A stretch of DNA of 64,000 bases from Kaistia algarum (GTDB lineage Bacteria > Pseudomonadota > Alphaproteobacteria > Rhizobiales > Kaistiaceae). Under the pieces are notes generated by a model, which worked only from the letters and a program-made list of their open reading frames with translations, did not search any database and was not told the DNA's origin. The translations under genes and the position numbers were made by a program. Positions 39,360 through 48,194 of this stretch are shown here, in pieces. Location of the stretch: positions 186,001 through 250,000 of the forward strand of contig NZ_JAPKNJ010000003.1 in the NCBI RefSeq assembly GCF_026343945.1, given 5' to 3'. Numbering within the stretch: the stretch's first letter is position 1; every line of letters begins with the position of its first letter.

Positions 39360-41297
39360 CTAGACGGATTTAAGAAGCCTGCCCGAACTCGCTCCAAATC
39401 CTTCGATCAGAGCTTCCGTGCCTTCGCTGTTCGCTAATTGGTTCTGGATGTCGAGAAAATGAGCCAGATTGGCATCGCTTCCGTCGGAGGCAAGCGCAGC
39501 CTCGGCATCCTTGAGTTCCTTATGTAAAGTGCGCGCCTTCCTATGCAAGGTCAGTGCCTGAATCCATCCGTCTAGCGCGTCTCCGTCGGAGGCTGCCGCT
39601 CCCGCCTGCCATATGCTGCTGCGCTGGATCTGAAGTTCCAGCCGGTCCAGCAATTCGCCCGCTCCCGCACCGGCGAGCCGGTGCCGCAGAGCCTCCGCCT
39701 CGATATGCGGCTCATCGGCCGCAATCTCTAGAATTTGCGAACGAAGAGAGTCAAGTTCGCGATTCGCAAGCTCGATTTCGGCGAAGGCCGCGAAATGCTC
39801 CGCAATCAGCGCGGGATGGTTGACCATGGTCATGACGAGGACGATCTCGCGCGGTCCCGGCAGGGGTCGGCTCTTGGTCTGCTGCAGGGTTTGCGAGACC
39901 TGAACCGGCTTGGTGCGGAAGGTCGGGACATAGTGCGGCGCGTCCGGCGCATCCTGCCGGCCGACGCGACCCGGCGCGCGAGGCCGGCCGCCCGGGCCGC
40001 GCGCGGCGGCGGCGGGTGCGAACAGGCTCCGCAGCCGCTCGGATAGCGCCTGCTCATAATGGCGCCGCACCGTCTCGTCGCCGACGCTTCGCGCGATCTC
40101 GCGGATGCGGGCTTCGAAGGCGGCGCGACGCTCGGGCGTTTCAAAGCCGCCTTTTTCGGTTTCGCGGATCCAGATCATGTCAACGAGCGGGCGCGCTGCA
40201 TCGAGCACGGATTTCATCGCGTCGCGCCCGGCATTGCGGATCAGATCGTCCGGGTCCTGGCCTTCCGGCAGCAGGGCGAAGCGCACGCTGCGGCCCGGCG
40301 TCAGATGGGGCATGGCGAGATCGGCGGCGCGAAACGCAGCCCTAAGGCCCGCCTTGTCGCCGTCGAAGCACAGGATCGGCTCCGGCGTCATCCGCCAGAG
40401 CAGGGCGAGCTGATGTTCGGTAAGCGCGGTGCCGAGCGGCGCGACCGTATGGCCGAAGCCCGCCGTCACCATGGCGATCACGTCGACATAGCCTTCGACG
40501 ACGACCAGCGTGCCGGCGCCTTGAGCTGCCTTGCGCGCTTCAAAGCCGTTGTAGAGGAGGTCGCCTTTCTTGAAGAGCGCGGTCTCCGGCGAGTTCAGAT
40601 ATTTCGCCTGCGCATCGGCCGAGAGCGCCCGTCCCCCAAAGGCGACGATGCGGCCGCGAAAATCCGTGATCGGGAACATGACGCGGTCGCGAAAGCGATC
40701 GAAGGAGACGGGAATGTCCTCCCCGGCGATCAGAAGCCCCGCCGCGACCATGTCGTCATGCGGAACGCCTTTGCCGGCGAGATATTCCTTGAGTGCGTTG
40801 CGTCCCGACTTGGCATAGCCGAGGCGGAATCGGCGCTGCACCTCGGGGCCGAGCGCCCGGCCGGCGAGATAGCCACGCGCCGCCGCGCCCTCGCGCGATT
40901 GCAGGCTCTGCTCGAAATAGGTGGCGGCAAGCTCCATCACCTCATGCAGCGACGCACGGCGCTTTTCCTCTGCCTCGGACCGCTCGTCGCGCGCCGGCAT
41001 GGCAAGGCCCGCCTCGCCGGCAAGCCGTTCCACCGCCTCGGGGAAGGAGAGGCCTTCGAGCTCGGTCAGGAAGGTGAAATGATCGCCGGAAGCGCCGCAG
41101 CCGAAGCAGTAATAGCGGCCCTTGCGGTCATCGGCATGGAAGGAGGGCGACTTCTCGCCATGGAACGGGCAGCAGGCCCAGAAATCCCCCTTCGCCGGCT
41201 GCGACTTGCGCCGATCCCACGAAACCCTCCGCCCAACGACGGACGAGAGCGGAAGGCGCGCTCGGATGTCGTCAAGGAAGGAAGGCGGGAAGCGCAT
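39360..41297 (-). CDS. dnaG: DNA primase
   Basis: A 645-aa bacterial primase that makes RNA primers at replication forks. The N-terminal CHC2 zinc finger is CCPFHGEKSPSFHADD with RYYCFGCGASGD. The Toprim catalytic core has VVVEGYVDVIAMVTAGF and ILCFDGDKAG. The C-terminal part is the divergent DnaB-binding region. Length matches alphaproteobacterial DnaG. It lies between yqeY (116-nt gap) and rpoD, all on the same strand. Confidence 0.97.
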   Translation of the reverse strand: MRFPPSFLDDIRARLPLSSVVGRRVSWDRRKSQPAKGDFWACCPFHGEKSPSFHADDRKGRYYCFGCGASGDHFTFLTELEGLSFPEAVERLAGEAGLAMPARDERSEAEEKRRASLHEVMELAATYFEQSLQSREGAAARGYLAGRALGPEVQRRFRLGYAKSGRNALKEYLAGKGVPHDDMVAAGLLIAGEDIPVSFDRFRDRVMFPITDFRGRIVAFGGRALSADAQAKYLNSPETALFKKGDLLYNGFEARKAAQGAGTLVVVEGYVDVIAMVTAGFGHTVAPLGTALTEHQLALLWRMTPEPILCFDGDKAGLRAAFRAADLAMPHLTPGRSVRFALLPEGQDPDDLIRNAGRDAMKSVLDAARPLVDMIWIRETEKGGFETPERRAAFEARIREIARSVGDETVRRHYEQALSERLRSLFAPAAAARGPGGRPRAPGRVGRQDAPDAPHYVPTFRTKPVQVSQTLQQTKSRPLPGPREIVLVMTMVNHPALIAEHFAAFAEIELANRELDSLRSQILEIAADEPHIEAEALRHRLAGAGAGELLDRLELQIQRSSIWQAGAAASDGDALDGWIQALTLHRKARTLHKELKDAEAALASDGSDANLAHFLDIQNQLANSEGTEALIEGFGASSGRLLKSV

Positions 41298-41413
41298 GCT
41301 GGGGTCTCTATCAGAAGACCGAGCATATTACCGGTCGGCATCGCGAGCGGCAAAGAAATAGCGTCCGGCCGCTTCGGCCAGGCGAGCATTCCCGGGCGCC
41401 GACCGCCTACTGC

Positions 41414-41866
41414 TTATGCCGTCAGCCCGGCCTTCACGGCAGCGCTGGCCTTGGAGAAATCCATCTGGCCGGCGTGGCGGGTCTTCAGCTCGGCCATGAC
41501 CTTGCCCATGTCCTTGATGCCGTTCGCGCCGATATCGGCGATGACGGCGGCGATCGCGGCCTTGGCTTCTTCTTCCGAAAGCTGCTTCGGCAGATAGGCT
41601 TCGATGATGGCGATCTCGGCGCGCTCCTGCTCGGCGAGTTCGGCGCGGCCATTGTCCTCGTAGATCTTGGCCGATTCGAGCCGCTGCTTGACCATCTTGG
41701 CGAGGAGGTCGATCAGCTCCGTATCGCTGGCCTGCCCCTGACCGGCGCCGCGTGCGGCGATGTCGCGATCCTTGATTGCCGCCGAGATCAGGCGGAGCGC
41801 TCCCGTGCGCTGCTTGTCTCTTGCCAGCGTGGCCGTCTTCAGATCGGCGCTGATCGTGTCGCGCAT
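41414..41866 (-). CDS. GatB/YqeY domain-containing protein
   Basis: A 150-aa YqeY-family protein. Motifs: LKTATLARDKQRTGALRLISAAIKDRDI at the N-terminus and the helical C-terminal module with IIEAYLPKQLSEEEAKAAI and GIKDMGKVMAELKTRHAGQMDF, as in the C-terminal domain of GatB. It may bind tRNA or act in amidation, but function is not established. It precedes dnaG on the same strand and is divergent from carA. Confidence 0.92.
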   Translation of the reverse strand: MRDTISADLKTATLARDKQRTGALRLISAAIKDRDIAARGAGQGQASDTELIDLLAKMVKQRLESAKIYEDNGRAELAEQERAEIAIIEAYLPKQLSEEEAKAAIAAVIADIGANGIKDMGKVMAELKTRHAGQMDFSKASAAVKAGLTA

Positions 41867-41976
41867 CGCATTGACTCCTTCAAAATCGGCCGCACCATAG
41901 GAGCGTCACCGTCTCTGTTCAAGCGCCTATCAGCTAAACGATTGAAAATGCTTGTTTTTGCTCGTCGCGGGTCGGC

Positions 41977-42005
41977 TTGACGGCGAAGCTGCCTTCTCCT
42001 AGTTT
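41977..42005 (+). promoter_or_regulatory. carA: Candidate carA sigma-70 promoter
   Basis: TTGACG (41977-41982) and TAGTTT (42000-42005) are separated by exactly 17 nt. A start near 42012 would give a leader of about 95 nt to the carA ATG. In that leader the hairpin CCGCGC/GCGCGG (42043-42062) is followed by TTTT, a weak terminator-like element that could provide attenuation. Confidence 0.45.
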
Positions 42006-42105
42006 CCGCCGCAACCCAAGGCGGAGAACTTTTCCGGTTCTGCCGCGCTTTGTCGTGCGCGGTTTTGCGCCTCAGGGCGCTCCCGCCGAACCGCATGGAT
42101 GTCCG

Positions 42106-43323
42106 ATGATTGATGACCTTCCGAACGCCGATGCAGCCTGGGCCGAGCCGAAGCCGACCGCGCTGCTGATCCTCGCCGATGGAACGGTGATCGAGGGCCA
42201 GGGCATTGGCGCGATCGGCCATGCCGTGGGCGAAGTCTGCTTCAACACGGCGATGACTGGCTACCAGGAGATACTGACCGACCCCTCCTATGCCGGGCAG
42301 ATCATCACCTTCACCTTCCCGCATATCGGCAATGTCGGCACGAATGACGAGGATATCGAGACCGTCAACATGGCCTCGGCCTCCGGCGTGCGCGGCTGCG
42401 TTCTGAAGACCGACATCACCAGCCCGTCCAATTATCGCGCGCTGAAGGGCTTCGATTTCTGGCTGAAGGCTCGTGGCATCATCGGCATCACCGGGGTCGA
42501 CACGCGGGCGCTGACGGCCCTGATCCGCGAGAAGGGCATGCCGAACGCGGTGATCGCCCATTCGCCGGACGGGAATTTCGATGCGGCGTTGCTTGGTGCC
42601 GAGGCGTCGGCCTGGCCCGGCCTTGTCGGCATGGACCTGGCAAAGGACGTGACGACTGGCCAGACCTTCCGCTGGGACGAGACCACCTGGGCCTGGAATG
42701 AGGGCTATGGCCGGCAGGAGCGGTCGGCACACAAGGTCGTCGCCGTCGACTACGGCATCAAGCGCAACATCTTGCGCCTGCTGACCGAAGCGGGCTGCGA
42801 GGTCACGGTGCTGCCGGCGACGGCGACCGGCGAGGAGATCCTCGCTCACAAGCCTGACGGTGTTTTCCTCTCCAATGGTCCTGGTGATCCGGCGGCCACC
42901 GGCGAATATGCCGTGCCCGCAATTCGCGACGTGATCGCGGCCGATGTGCCGCTGTTCGGCATCTGCCTCGGTCACCAGATGCTTGGCATCGCGCTCGGCG
43001 GCGAAACGACGAAGATGCATCAGGGCCATCACGGCGCCAATCATCCCGTCAAGGACATGACGACCGGCAAGGTAGAGATCACCTCTATGAACCACGGCTT
43101 TGCCGTGGATACGGGCTCGCTGCCGGACAGTGTCGAGGAGACGCATGTCTCGCTGTTCGACGGGTCGAATTGCGGCCTGAAGGTCAAGGACAAGCCGATC
43201 TTCTCGGTCCAGTACCATCCCGAAGCGTCACCCGGTCCGCGCGACAGCCATTATCTGTTCACGCGCTTCGTCAATCTGATGCGCGAGCGCAAGGGCGAGG
43301 CGCCTCTGCCTGAGCAGAGCTGA
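42106..43323 (+). CDS. carA: Carbamoyl-phosphate synthase small subunit
   Basis: A 405-aa CPSase small chain; it hydrolyses glutamine and passes ammonia to CarB. The N-terminal CPSase_sm_chain domain has GAIGHAVGEVCFNTAMTGYQ and GIIGITGVDTRALT. The class I glutamine amidotransferase domain carries the nucleophile Cys in LFGICLGHQML and the late His/Glu pair in FSVQYHPEASPGPRD. I start at the ATG at 42106; the upstream in-frame extension overlaps the promoter at 41977. It is separate from carB (27165-30479). Confidence 0.96.
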   Translation: MIDDLPNADAAWAEPKPTALLILADGTVIEGQGIGAIGHAVGEVCFNTAMTGYQEILTDPSYAGQIITFTFPHIGNVGTNDEDIETVNMASASGVRGCVLKTDITSPSNYRALKGFDFWLKARGIIGITGVDTRALTALIREKGMPNAVIAHSPDGNFDAALLGAEASAWPGLVGMDLAKDVTTGQTFRWDETTWAWNEGYGRQERSAHKVVAVDYGIKRNILRLLTEAGCEVTVLPATATGEEILAHKPDGVFLSNGPGDPAATGEYAVPAIRDVIAADVPLFGICLGHQMLGIALGGETTKMHQGHHGANHPVKDMTTGKVEITSMNHGFAVDTGSLPDSVEETHVSLFDGSNCGLKVKDKPIFSVQYHPEASPGPRDSHYLFTRFVNLMRERKGEAPLPEQS

Positions 43324-43517
43324 CGCGCGGAGGCTTTGTCGAAGCATTCGGCCGGCTGCATCCTACGAATGCGGGACGAACTGGGGCGAGTGTCCGCTCC
43401 GGGGACGTCGGCGTTCCGGGCTTCTCATCGCCGTTGAACCACTCCATATGTCGGACGTTGACGCCGTGCCGATGCCGGGCACGACTTTCATAGGCGCGGC
43501 CGGCTGGAGACTCTTCA

Positions 43518-44423
43518 TTGGCAGAAATCGTCGTCATCCTGAATGCGCGGGCCGGCACGATCCGCGATCGTCAGCCAGGCGATGTCGAGCGGATCGCTCG
43601 GGAGGCTTTCGTCGGCCATAGCGAGACGATCTCCGTCGATCTGGTCGAGGGCGACAAGTTCCTCAAGGCAATCGACAAGGCGGCCGACCGCAAGGTCGAC
43701 ACGCTGATCGTCGGTGGCGGTGACGGTTCGGTCGGCTATGCGGCGCGCAAGCTCAACGGCAGCGATACCGTGCTTGGGGTACTGCCGCTGGGGACGATGA
43801 ACCTTCTCGCCCGCAGCCTCGGAATGCCGGCGGATCTGGAGCCGGCACTGGCCGCGCTGGCTTCTGCCGATACGAAGCGCATCGACCTCGCCAGCGTCAA
43901 CGGAAGGATCTTTCACACACTCGCGGGGCTCGGCTATTTCGCGGAAGTCGCCCGGGCGCGGGCGCAGGTTCGCGAGGATGTCAGCCTGCCATTCTCGCGC
44001 TACATCGCTGCCGCGCGGGCGAGCTTCCGGGCCTTCACGCGGCCGGGCGTCTTGAACCTCACGATCGAGACCGAAGCCGGCAAGCGCGACATCTCCACCT
44101 ATGCGCTGATCGTGTCCAACAACCGCCTATCCGAAACCGGCTTCGATCGGGCCCGGCTCGACGAGGGGTTGCTGGAAGCGCATTTTGCGGAAGGCGAGGG
44201 GTTGTCACCGCGCTTCGAGGCTGCGATCGACATTCTTGCCGGCCGGTGGCGGGAGAATCCTGCGATCAATACCGTCGATGCGCCGCGCATCACGGTCCTC
44301 AGCCATCGCTCGCGTCTCTGGCTGTCGGTTGATGGCGAACTGGTGCGCGCCCAGACGCCGCTCGTCTTCGAGGTGCTGCCGGGCGCGCTCGCCGTGCTGG
44401 TGCCGAAGTCGGACGCAGCCTGA
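43518..44423 (+). CDS. Diacylglycerol-kinase-family lipid kinase
   Basis: A 301-aa protein of the DAGK catalytic (LCB5/YegS) family. It begins with VVILNARAGTIRD and has the nucleotide-binding GGGDGSVGYAARKL and PLGTMNLLARSLGMP motifs, and the VNGRIFHTLAGLGYFAEV segment. These kinases phosphorylate diacylglycerol or sphingoid-like lipids with ATP; the substrate here is unknown. The start codon is a TTG at 43518, supported by GGAG eight bases upstream. A terminator follows at 44431-44462. Confidence 0.88.
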   Translation: MAEIVVILNARAGTIRDRQPGDVERIAREAFVGHSETISVDLVEGDKFLKAIDKAADRKVDTLIVGGGDGSVGYAARKLNGSDTVLGVLPLGTMNLLARSLGMPADLEPALAALASADTKRIDLASVNGRIFHTLAGLGYFAEVARARAQVREDVSLPFSRYIAAARASFRAFTRPGVLNLTIETEAGKRDISTYALIVSNNRLSETGFDRARLDEGLLEAHFAEGEGLSPRFEAAIDILAGRWRENPAINTVDAPRITVLSHRSRLWLSVDGELVRAQTPLVFEVLPGALAVLVPKSDAA

Positions 44424-44430
44424 GACGCCC

Positions 44431-44462
44431 GGCGGGCGCCGGATCGGGCGCCCGCCTTGTTC
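44431..44462 (+). terminator. Terminator after the lipid kinase gene
   Basis: A 10-bp GC-rich stem (44431-44440 with 44447-44456, loop of 6) followed by TTGTT. It lies 7 nt after the kinase stop and 4 nt before the stop of the convergent SIMPL gene, so it may serve both. Confidence 0.6.
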
Positions 44463-44466
44463 GTGG

Positions 44467-45219
44467 CTATTTCGGCTCGATTGCATAGACGATCGTGGCA
44501 TTGGCGCCGATTTCCTGCGTCCCGCCCATCACGGGCGTCGCGGCCATGTCCTTCATGGCCATGGCGGCGCGGAATACCGGCTGCGGGCCGCCATTGTCAT
44601 TGGCGCTGACCGACTGGACGGCGCCGAGCTTCACGCCCGCTGCTGCCGCCATTAGCTCAGCCTTGCGGCGCGCTTCGACGATCGCGGCCTTGATGGCCTC
44701 ATCGCGCAGTGCATCGGCCTTGCCGATCTCGAAGGTGATGCCGTTGACGGAGTTGGCGCCGGCCGCGATGACCTTGTCGAGCAAGGGCCCCGACGCAGCG
44801 AGGTCACGGATCTTGACCGTGAGCTGGTTCGAAACGCGATAGCCGGTGATCTTCGACTGGCCGTCGGCCGTGCGCGAAGCGTCGGAATAGACCGGCTCGA
44901 CGAAGAGGCCCGTGGTCGCGACATCCTTCTTGTCGACGCCGGCATCGGTGATCGATTTGACGACGGCGGTCATGTCCGCGGCGTTGGCCGACAGCGCCTC
45001 CTTGGCGCTCGCCGCTTCCGAGACGACGCCGAGCGTGACGACGGCGATGTCGGGCGCCGCGCTTGCCGATCCATTGCCGAATGCGGTCAGTGTCGGCACG
45101 GACGGGACGGTCTGTGCCATCGCCGGACCCGCCAGGGCGAGGGCGAGCACGCTTGTCGCGAGGGCGGCCCGCAGAAGCGGCCGGGAAGCGAAGAATTGGG
45201 CAGTAGTAAGCTGTCGCAT
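44467..45219 (-). CDS. SIMPL (DUF541) domain periplasmic protein
   Basis: A 250-aa protein resembling the 26-kDa periplasmic immunogenic protein (BP26/Omp28) of Brucella. Signal peptide (LRAALATSVLALALAGPAMAQ) then DUF541 motifs: TLTAFGNGSASAAPDIAVV, GVVSEAASAKEALSANAADM, KKDVATTGLFVEPVY, and NQLTVKIRDLAASGPLLDKVIAAGANSVNGITF. Function unknown; related proteins are strong antigens and form channel-like oligomers. The start at 45219 has AAGGAAA upstream. It is divergent from the NADH dehydrogenase gene. Confidence 0.9.
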   Translation of the reverse strand: MRQLTTAQFFASRPLLRAALATSVLALALAGPAMAQTVPSVPTLTAFGNGSASAAPDIAVVTLGVVSEAASAKEALSANAADMTAVVKSITDAGVDKKDVATTGLFVEPVYSDASRTADGQSKITGYRVSNQLTVKIRDLAASGPLLDKVIAAGANSVNGITFEIGKADALRDEAIKAAIVEARRKAELMAAAAGVKLGAVQSVSANDNGGPQPVFRAAMAMKDMAATPVMGGTQEIGANATIVYAIEPK

Positions 45220-45342
45220 TTTAGCGTTTCCTTGCTTCGGGAATAATGTAGGCCGGAGCATTGATGGGATAATCTCGCATTGCGACGGTACTGCGGCTAG
45301 AGCGTGAACGGGCTGGGTCAGCCCGGCTCCGAGGGGGGCGGA

Positions 45343-46605
45343 ATGAGGGGTAAGCGTGTCGTGATCGTCGGCGCGGGCTTTGCCGGGCTCGAGGCGGCGA
45401 AGCGCCTGGGCCGGACGGAAGCTCGCGTGGTGGTGATCGACCAGCGCAACCATCATCTATTCCAGCCCTTGCTCTATCAGGTCGGAACGGCGCTTCTGGC
45501 CACGTCCGAGATCGCCTGGCCGATTCGGCACCTGTTGCGACGGCACAGGAATGTCCAGACGCTGCTCGGGACGGTCGTCGGTATCGACAAGGCGGCACGG
45601 CGGGTCCAGCTCGAAGACGGGACTTCTTTCCCCTACGACTATCTCGTCCTCGCCACCGGGGCGCGCCACGCCTATTTCGGTCATGACGGCTGGGAGCGCT
45701 TTGCTCCCGGCCTGAAGACGCTCGAAGATGCGACGACGATCCGGCGGCGTATCCTGACGGCGTTCGAGCTGGCGGAGCGCGAGCCCCATGGGCAGATGCG
45801 CGAGAAGCTCCTGACCTTCGCCATCGTTGGCGGCGGGCCGACCGGCGTCGAGCTCGCCGGGACGATTGCCGAACTCGCGCATCACACACTGCCGGGCGAT
45901 TTCCGCGCCTTCGATCCGCGCAAGGCTGCCGTCGTCCTGATAGAGGCGGGCCCCCGGGTGTTGCCGTCGTTCCGCGAGGGACTCTCCGCCTATGCAAAGC
46001 GGGCGCTGGAGCGGCTCGGCGTCGAGGTGCGAACCGGCGCGGCGGTGACCGAGGTCGATGCCGACGGCGTCACGCTCGGCTCGGAGCGCATCGAGGCGGC
46101 GACCGTCATCTGGGCCGCCGGTGTGCAGGCGTCCCCGGCCGCCGACTGGCTTGGCGCTCCCAAGGACCGCGCGGGGCGCGCGAACGTCGAGCCTGATCTA
46201 TCCGTCCCGGGTCATCCGGAAATCTTCGTCATCGGTGACACTGCCATGATCCTGTCCGATGGCAAGGCCGTTCCGGGCGTTGCGCCGGCCGCCAAGCAGC
46301 AGGGCCGGCATGTGGCCGAGATCATCAGGGGTCGCCTCGATGGCGACAACCAGGTGCACCGCTTCCATTATCGCGACCAGGGCAGCCTCGCCACGATCGG
46401 CAGGCGTGCGGCAATAGCAGATTTCGGCTGGATCCGCCTCAAGGGCGGCCTCGCCTGGTGGCTCTGGGGCATCGCCCATATCTTCTTCCTGATCGGCGTG
46501 CGCAACCGCGTGGCGGTCGCGCTCAGTTGGCTCTGGATCCACACCAGCGGCAGCCGTGGCGCCCGCCTCATAACGCAGCGCGATCCTGATCATCCCGAGC
46601 CATGA
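45343..46605 (+). CDS. Type II NADH:quinone oxidoreductase (Ndh-like FAD/NAD-dependent)
   Basis: A 420-aa membrane-associated flavoprotein. It has the FAD motif VVIVGAGFAGLEAAKRL, QRNHHLFQPLLYQVGTALLATSEIAWPIR (the strongly conserved NDH-2 segment), the NADH motif FAIVGGGPTGVELAGTIAEL, and GVAPAAKQQGRHVA. The C-terminal hydrophobic helices (LAWWLWGIAHIFFLIGVRNR) anchor it. NDH-2 passes electrons from NADH to quinone without proton pumping. I start at the ATG at 45343 behind GGGGGG; the GTG at 45304 is possible. It is the last core gene before the tRNA-Ile2. Confidence 0.9.
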   Translation: MRGKRVVIVGAGFAGLEAAKRLGRTEARVVVIDQRNHHLFQPLLYQVGTALLATSEIAWPIRHLLRRHRNVQTLLGTVVGIDKAARRVQLEDGTSFPYDYLVLATGARHAYFGHDGWERFAPGLKTLEDATTIRRRILTAFELAEREPHGQMREKLLTFAIVGGGPTGVELAGTIAELAHHTLPGDFRAFDPRKAAVVLIEAGPRVLPSFREGLSAYAKRALERLGVEVRTGAAVTEVDADGVTLGSERIEAATVIWAAGVQASPAADWLGAPKDRAGRANVEPDLSVPGHPEIFVIGDTAMILSDGKAVPGVAPAAKQQGRHVAEIIRGRLDGDNQVHRFHYRDQGSLATIGRRAAIADFGWIRLKGGLAWWLWGIAHIFFLIGVRNRVAVALSWLWIHTSGSRGARLITQRDPDHPEP

Positions 46606-46660
46606 GGCCGATCAGGCGGGTCGACAAGGAAACGCAAAAACGCTAGGCACAGTCCCCGAA

Positions 46661-46736
46661 GGGCCTATAGCTCAATGGTTAGAGCCGACCGCTCATAACG
46701 GTCTGGTTCCAGGTTCGAGTCCTGGTGGGCCCACCA
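46661..46736 (+). tRNA. tRNA-Ile2 (anticodon CAT, lysidine-modified)
   Basis: A 76-nt cloverleaf including the encoded CCA. Acceptor stem GGGCCTA/TGGGCCC (one G-T pair), D-arm GCTC...GAGC, anticodon stem GACCG/CGGTC with loop CTCATAA, and T-arm CCAGG-TTCGAGT-CCTGG. The CAT anticodon alone could be Met, but the C4-G69 and C5-G68 pairs are determinants of the TilS enzyme that makes lysidine, pointing to Ile2 reading AUA. A serine-recombinase remnant lies immediately downstream, so this gene may be an old integration site. Confidence 0.9.
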
Positions 46737-46776
46737 ACCTCTCCCGCCGTCACCGTCTCTGCGGATACCGCGGAGG

Positions 46777-47187
46777 TTGTGCCGCGATTTCAATGGCATG
46801 CTGCAGTCGCCCTGTTATCTTCGCCTGTTTGCGACCCGGTTTCCGACCCCAATCTGGCGACGAATCGGGCCCCGTCTGTGGCCGGCATTCCGTGGTTTCC
46901 GCATCGACGGATGCCGCGCCGATAGCGTCCGGCAACTCGAACAGATCGCGGGCGAGCAGGAGCGTCGGCGCCGTGCCGGGACGGTCAAGCCCAAGGCTGT
47001 TCCGGTCGTTGCCCCGGCACCGCGGGACCGCGGCCATCGCCCCGGCACGCTGTTCATCCGGGAATATGCCGGCGAGATGCATCGGGTGTGCGTCACCGGC
47101 GACGGCTTCGAGTGGCAGGGAGCGGTCTATCGGCCGCTCTCGGAGATCGCTCGGCTCATCACCGGCACGAGCTGGAGCGGTCCCCGG
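46777..47187 (+). pseudogene. DUF2924 domain remnant
   Basis: Right after the tRNA, one frame contains a DUF2924 C-terminal pattern: IREYAGEMHRVCVTGDGFEWQ then YRPLSEIARLITGTSWSGPR. The usual ending (a WNGxRFFGL-type motif) is lost at 47187, and the N-terminal part (FPTPIWRRIG, QLEQIAGEQERRR) is only patchily family-like. DUF2924 genes are typically paired with a large serine recombinase, as here. It is best read as a decayed gene. Confidence 0.55.
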
Positions 47188-47271
47188 TCCTTGGTCCCAG
47201 GGATAGCACCCAGTAGGCATCCGGGTCGACAAAGCCAAACCCGAACCGGAGCGCCAGGGGAGGGGGCGGCG

Positions 47272-47901
47272 ATGAGCGTTGCCTCGGCATCAAGGTCGCG
47301 CCGTTCTGAGCAGCGCGCAGGCCTGACCTCCAGCGGAGCCACCCCAAATGCACAGAGGCTACTCCGCTGCGCGGTCTATACGAGCGTCTCGACCGAGCAT
47401 GGGCTCGACATGGAATTCAACTCCCTCGATGCCCAACGCGAGGACTGCGAGGCCTATATCAAGAGCCAGCGCCATGAAAGATGGTCCTGCCTGCCGGCCG
47501 CCTATAATGACGGCGGCTTCTCCGGCGGATCGCTCGATCGTCCGGACATGCAGCGACTGATGGCGGATATTCGCGCCGGAGCGCTCGACATCGTCGTCGT
47601 CTACAAGGTCGATCGCCTGTCGCGATCGCTCGCCGACTTTGCCAAGCTCGTCGAGCTCTTCGACGCCCATAGCGTCTCGTTCGTCTCGGTGACGCAGGCG
47701 TTCAACCCGACCAGCAGCATGGGGCGGCTGACGCTCAACGTGCTGCTGTCCTTCGCCCAGTTCGAGCGCGAGGTCAGCGGCGAGCGGATCCGCGACAAGA
47801 TCGCGGCCTCCAAACGCAAGGGCATTCGCATGGGCGGGCCGTTTCCGCTCGGCTATGGGCAACGTCTGCTCTGCGCCCCCAAATCAGTCATTTCGTCGTG
47901 A
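47272..47901 (+). pseudogene. Truncated serine recombinase (N-terminal resolvase domain only)
   Basis: Starts ATG at 47272 after AGGGGGCGG. About 200 residues match the resolvase domain of large serine recombinases: EFNSLDAQREDCEAYIKSQ, DGGFSGGSLDRPDMQRLMAD, VVYKVDRLSRSLADFAKL, TSSMGRLTLNVLLSFAQFER. The N-terminal motif reads CAVYTSVSTEHG: the catalytic Ser is there (SVS), but the invariant Arg of YxRVS is replaced by Ser. The protein ends after GPFPLGYGQRLL where relatives continue for some 300 more residues (recombinase and zinc-ribbon domains). Both defects point to an inactive remnant of an integrative element. Confidence 0.75.
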
Positions 47902-48137
47902 AAGCCAACGGGCGCCATCAGTCTGATCAGGGAGAGCGCACCACCCATCGGGTCCGAGGGCAATGCCTGGTTAGGCCGAGGGGCCGGTTCGTGGGGTCGA
48001 CGTCGGCTCTCGGTTCTTGGGGAGTTCCCGTTCTCCTGCTGAATGACGCCCGCGACGGACGCTGGAGCAACGGAGGCAGCGCAGAGTGGGGCGGCGAGGG
48101 GGTGGTATGCCGGGAGGCGGGAAAGCCTCTTCGATCC

Positions 48138-48167
48138 GAAAAGGCCAGCCCCGCGGCGGGGCTGGCC
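48138..48167 (-). terminator. Rho-independent terminator of the secretory lipase gene
   Basis: A perfect 11-bp stem (48143-48153 with 48157-48167, loop of 3) followed on the minus strand by CCTTTTC. It lies 28 nt after the lipase stop codon. Confidence 0.75.
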
Positions 48168-48194
48168 AGATATCGTGGACCTGTGGACCTCAGC

